64,000 nt of DNA from Streptomyces sp. PKU-EA00015 (GTDB taxonomy: Bacteria > Actinomycetota > Actinomycetes > Streptomycetales > Streptomycetaceae): assembly GCF_013387495.1 (NCBI RefSeq), contig NZ_JABZEE010000007.1, positions 62,001 to 126,000 on the forward strand, given 5' to 3'. How positions within the stretch are numbered: the stretch's first letter is position 1; each line of letters begins with the position of its first letter. The notes beneath the pieces are model-generated. The model was not told the origin of the DNA. It saw nothing but the letters and a program-made list of their open reading frames with translations, and searched no databases. Shown here piece by piece: positions 62,933 to 64,000 of the stretch. Position numbers and translations under genes: made by a program.

Positions 62933-64000
62933 ATCCGTACGACAGCCTCCCGGACGCCGTCACCGAGATCTTCGGCGAAGAGGCCACCGCCGAACGCGGC
63001 TACGACCTCCTCACCGTCGACGTCCCCGCCGGCACCTGGATCGCGGCGCTGGAGATCGCCCGCGACAAGCTGGGCTGCACCTACTTCGACTGGCTGAGCG
63101 CGGTCGACGAACCGGGCATCGGCTTCCGCGTGTGCGCGCACGTCGTCTCCCTGGAGGGCCGCGCGGTCCGCCGGCTGCTCGTCCGCACCACCGTCCCGCA
63201 CAGCGCCCCCTCGCTGCCGACCGCCGTCGACGTCTACGCGGGCGCGAGCTGGCACGAGCGCGAGACGCACGAGATGTTCGGCGTCGATTTCACCGGGCAT
63301 CCGCACCTTGATCCCCTGCTCCTTCCCGAGGGCTTCGAAGGGCACCCGCTGCGCAAGGACTTCGTCCTGGCCGCCCGGGTGGCCAAGGCATGGCCGGGTG
63401 CCAAGGAGCCGGGGGAGTCCGAGCACGGCGGGCCCAAGCGACGCCAGATGCTGCCGCCCGGCGTCCCCGACCCGAACGAGTGGGGCCCGCTGAAGGGCCA
63501 GCTCCCGCCCGCACCGGCCCGGCCGGCCCGCACCCCGCGTGCGGCCGCCGCCCCCGGCGCGACGGCCGAGCGCCCGCCGCGCCGCACCCGCACGGCGAGC
63601 GAGGGCTCGGCGTCGCAGGCCCCTGCGGCTCCGGGGGACGCGGGCGAGGCCCGTCCGGCCCGGCGGACGCGCACGGCGAGCGAGGGCTCGGCGTCCCAGG
63701 CGGCGGCTGCTGAGGCAGGCGCGGTTGGTCCGGCCCGGCGTACGCGCAGTGCGAGCGAGGGCTCGGCGTCGCAGGCCCCTGCGGCTCCGGGGGACGCGGG
63801 CGAGGAGACTCCTGCCGGTCCGCGCCCCCGCAGTTCCGACGCCCCCTGGCACCACGCCCGCCCCGCCTTCGACGATCAGCAACCGCCCGCGAGCGCGCCC
63901 GGCACGGCCCCCGAGGAGGCGCGGCCGCCCGGAGAAGCCCCCGCAGCCACGCCCGAGCCCGCGCCCCCCGCCGAGGCCGAGGCCGAGTGCGTACCCGAGC
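62929..64000 (+). CDS. nuoC: NuoC2, second complex I subunit C, 3' end beyond window
   Basis: GTG 62929 opens a frame of at least 357 codons with no stop before the window ends. The first 165 residues are NuoC-like: [11 protein letters not shown] near residue 52 and [40 protein letters not shown] near 105-145. From about residue 185 it becomes a low-complexity Pro/Ala/Arg/Glu tail with a three-copy repeat ([13 protein letters not shown] and variants). NuoC in set 1 has no such tail. Whether it is fused to another domain beyond 64000 cannot be seen. Confidence 0.9.
63595..63804 (+). repeat. Tandem coding repeat in the NuoC2 tail
   Basis: A 54-bp unit starting GCGAGCGAGGGCTCGG is identical at 63595-63648 and 63751-63804, encoding [18 protein letters not shown]; a third, diverged copy starts at 63676 ([15 protein letters not shown]). 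Perfect identity at synonymous sites suggests recent duplication or ongoing slippage. Confidence 0.88.

Overview
The window is a high-GC actinobacterial chromosome segment, almost certainly from a Streptomyces. Evidence: GTG/ATG starts with GGAGG-type ribosome sites, very strong third-codon GC, the futalosine menaquinone genes (mqnE, mqnA, mqnC), a 14-gene complex I operon followed further on by a second reduced nuo set, a csp gene divergent from mqnA, and a 196-bp miniature inverted-repeat element of a type I associate with streptomycete intergenic DNA. Species cannot be fixed from sequence alone. No rRNA, tRNA or CRISPR array was seen.

Layout. 1-12.9 kb: tail of an Lrp/AsnC regulator, mqnE, a GNAT gene, a DUF4229-type membrane protein, a cysteine-rich leader peptide ahead of a DAACS symporter, a TetR regulator with a likely self-operator, csp, mqnA, a Ser/Thr kinase, mqnC with a degenerate amidohydrolase-like partner, menG and glutaminase. 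12.9-23.4 kb: a large zinc-ribbon membrane protein, GNAT, a geranylgeranyl-reductase-family flavoprotein, a small two-gene island of unknown proteins flanked by a partial repeat of the reductase 3' end, a GT-C-like membrane protein, a methyltransferase, an NAD(P)-binding protein and an NlpC/P60 hydrolase. 23.4-24.1 kb: a 0.7-kb regulatory region with a Rex-like operator and a cluster of GATCAC sites. 24.1-40.6 kb: nuoA-N. 40.7-54.6 kb: fumarylacetoacetase, a CocE-like hydrolase without its serine, a polyprenyl diphosphate synthase, a LolA-like protein, a secreted M28 aminopeptidase, VOC/CGNR/SRPBCC genes, a TM-helix protein, the miniature element, rarD, and a qorB-like/HxlR divergent pair. 54.7-64 kb: korAB, a response regulator with two tandem paralogous histidine kinases, and nuoA2-B2-C2 running off the end.

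How the genes fit. Most of the window concerns the menaquinone/NADH respiratory chain: MqnA/E/C build the naphthoquinone precursor, the polyprenyl synthase supplies a side-chain diphosphate, MenG methylates, the reductase-family flavoprotein may saturate the side chain, and Nuo1 reduces the quinone. KorAB makes reduced ferredoxin and lies close to the start of a second complex I.

The most notable observations are: (i) both histidine-kinase genes carry a related palindrome centred exactly 66.5 bp upstream of the start codon and a CANGCT-like -10 exactly 7 nt from it; (ii) four nuo intergenic gaps are each filled by a micro-ORF that overlaps the stop of the gene before and the start of the gene after; (iii) a Cys-rich leader peptide with a hairpin precedes a symporter that could carry cystine; (iv) a Rex-like operator precedes nuoA; (v) a CocE-family protein has Gly in place of the nucleophile Ser.

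Non-coding stretches over 300 bp: 17271-17644 (only a weak -10 for the next gene); 23425-24115 (regulatory, described below); 51537-52091 (miniature element, otherwise nothing seen); 58589-58931 (G-rich tandem repeat). The 6107-6403 and 19010-19304 gaps are also described.
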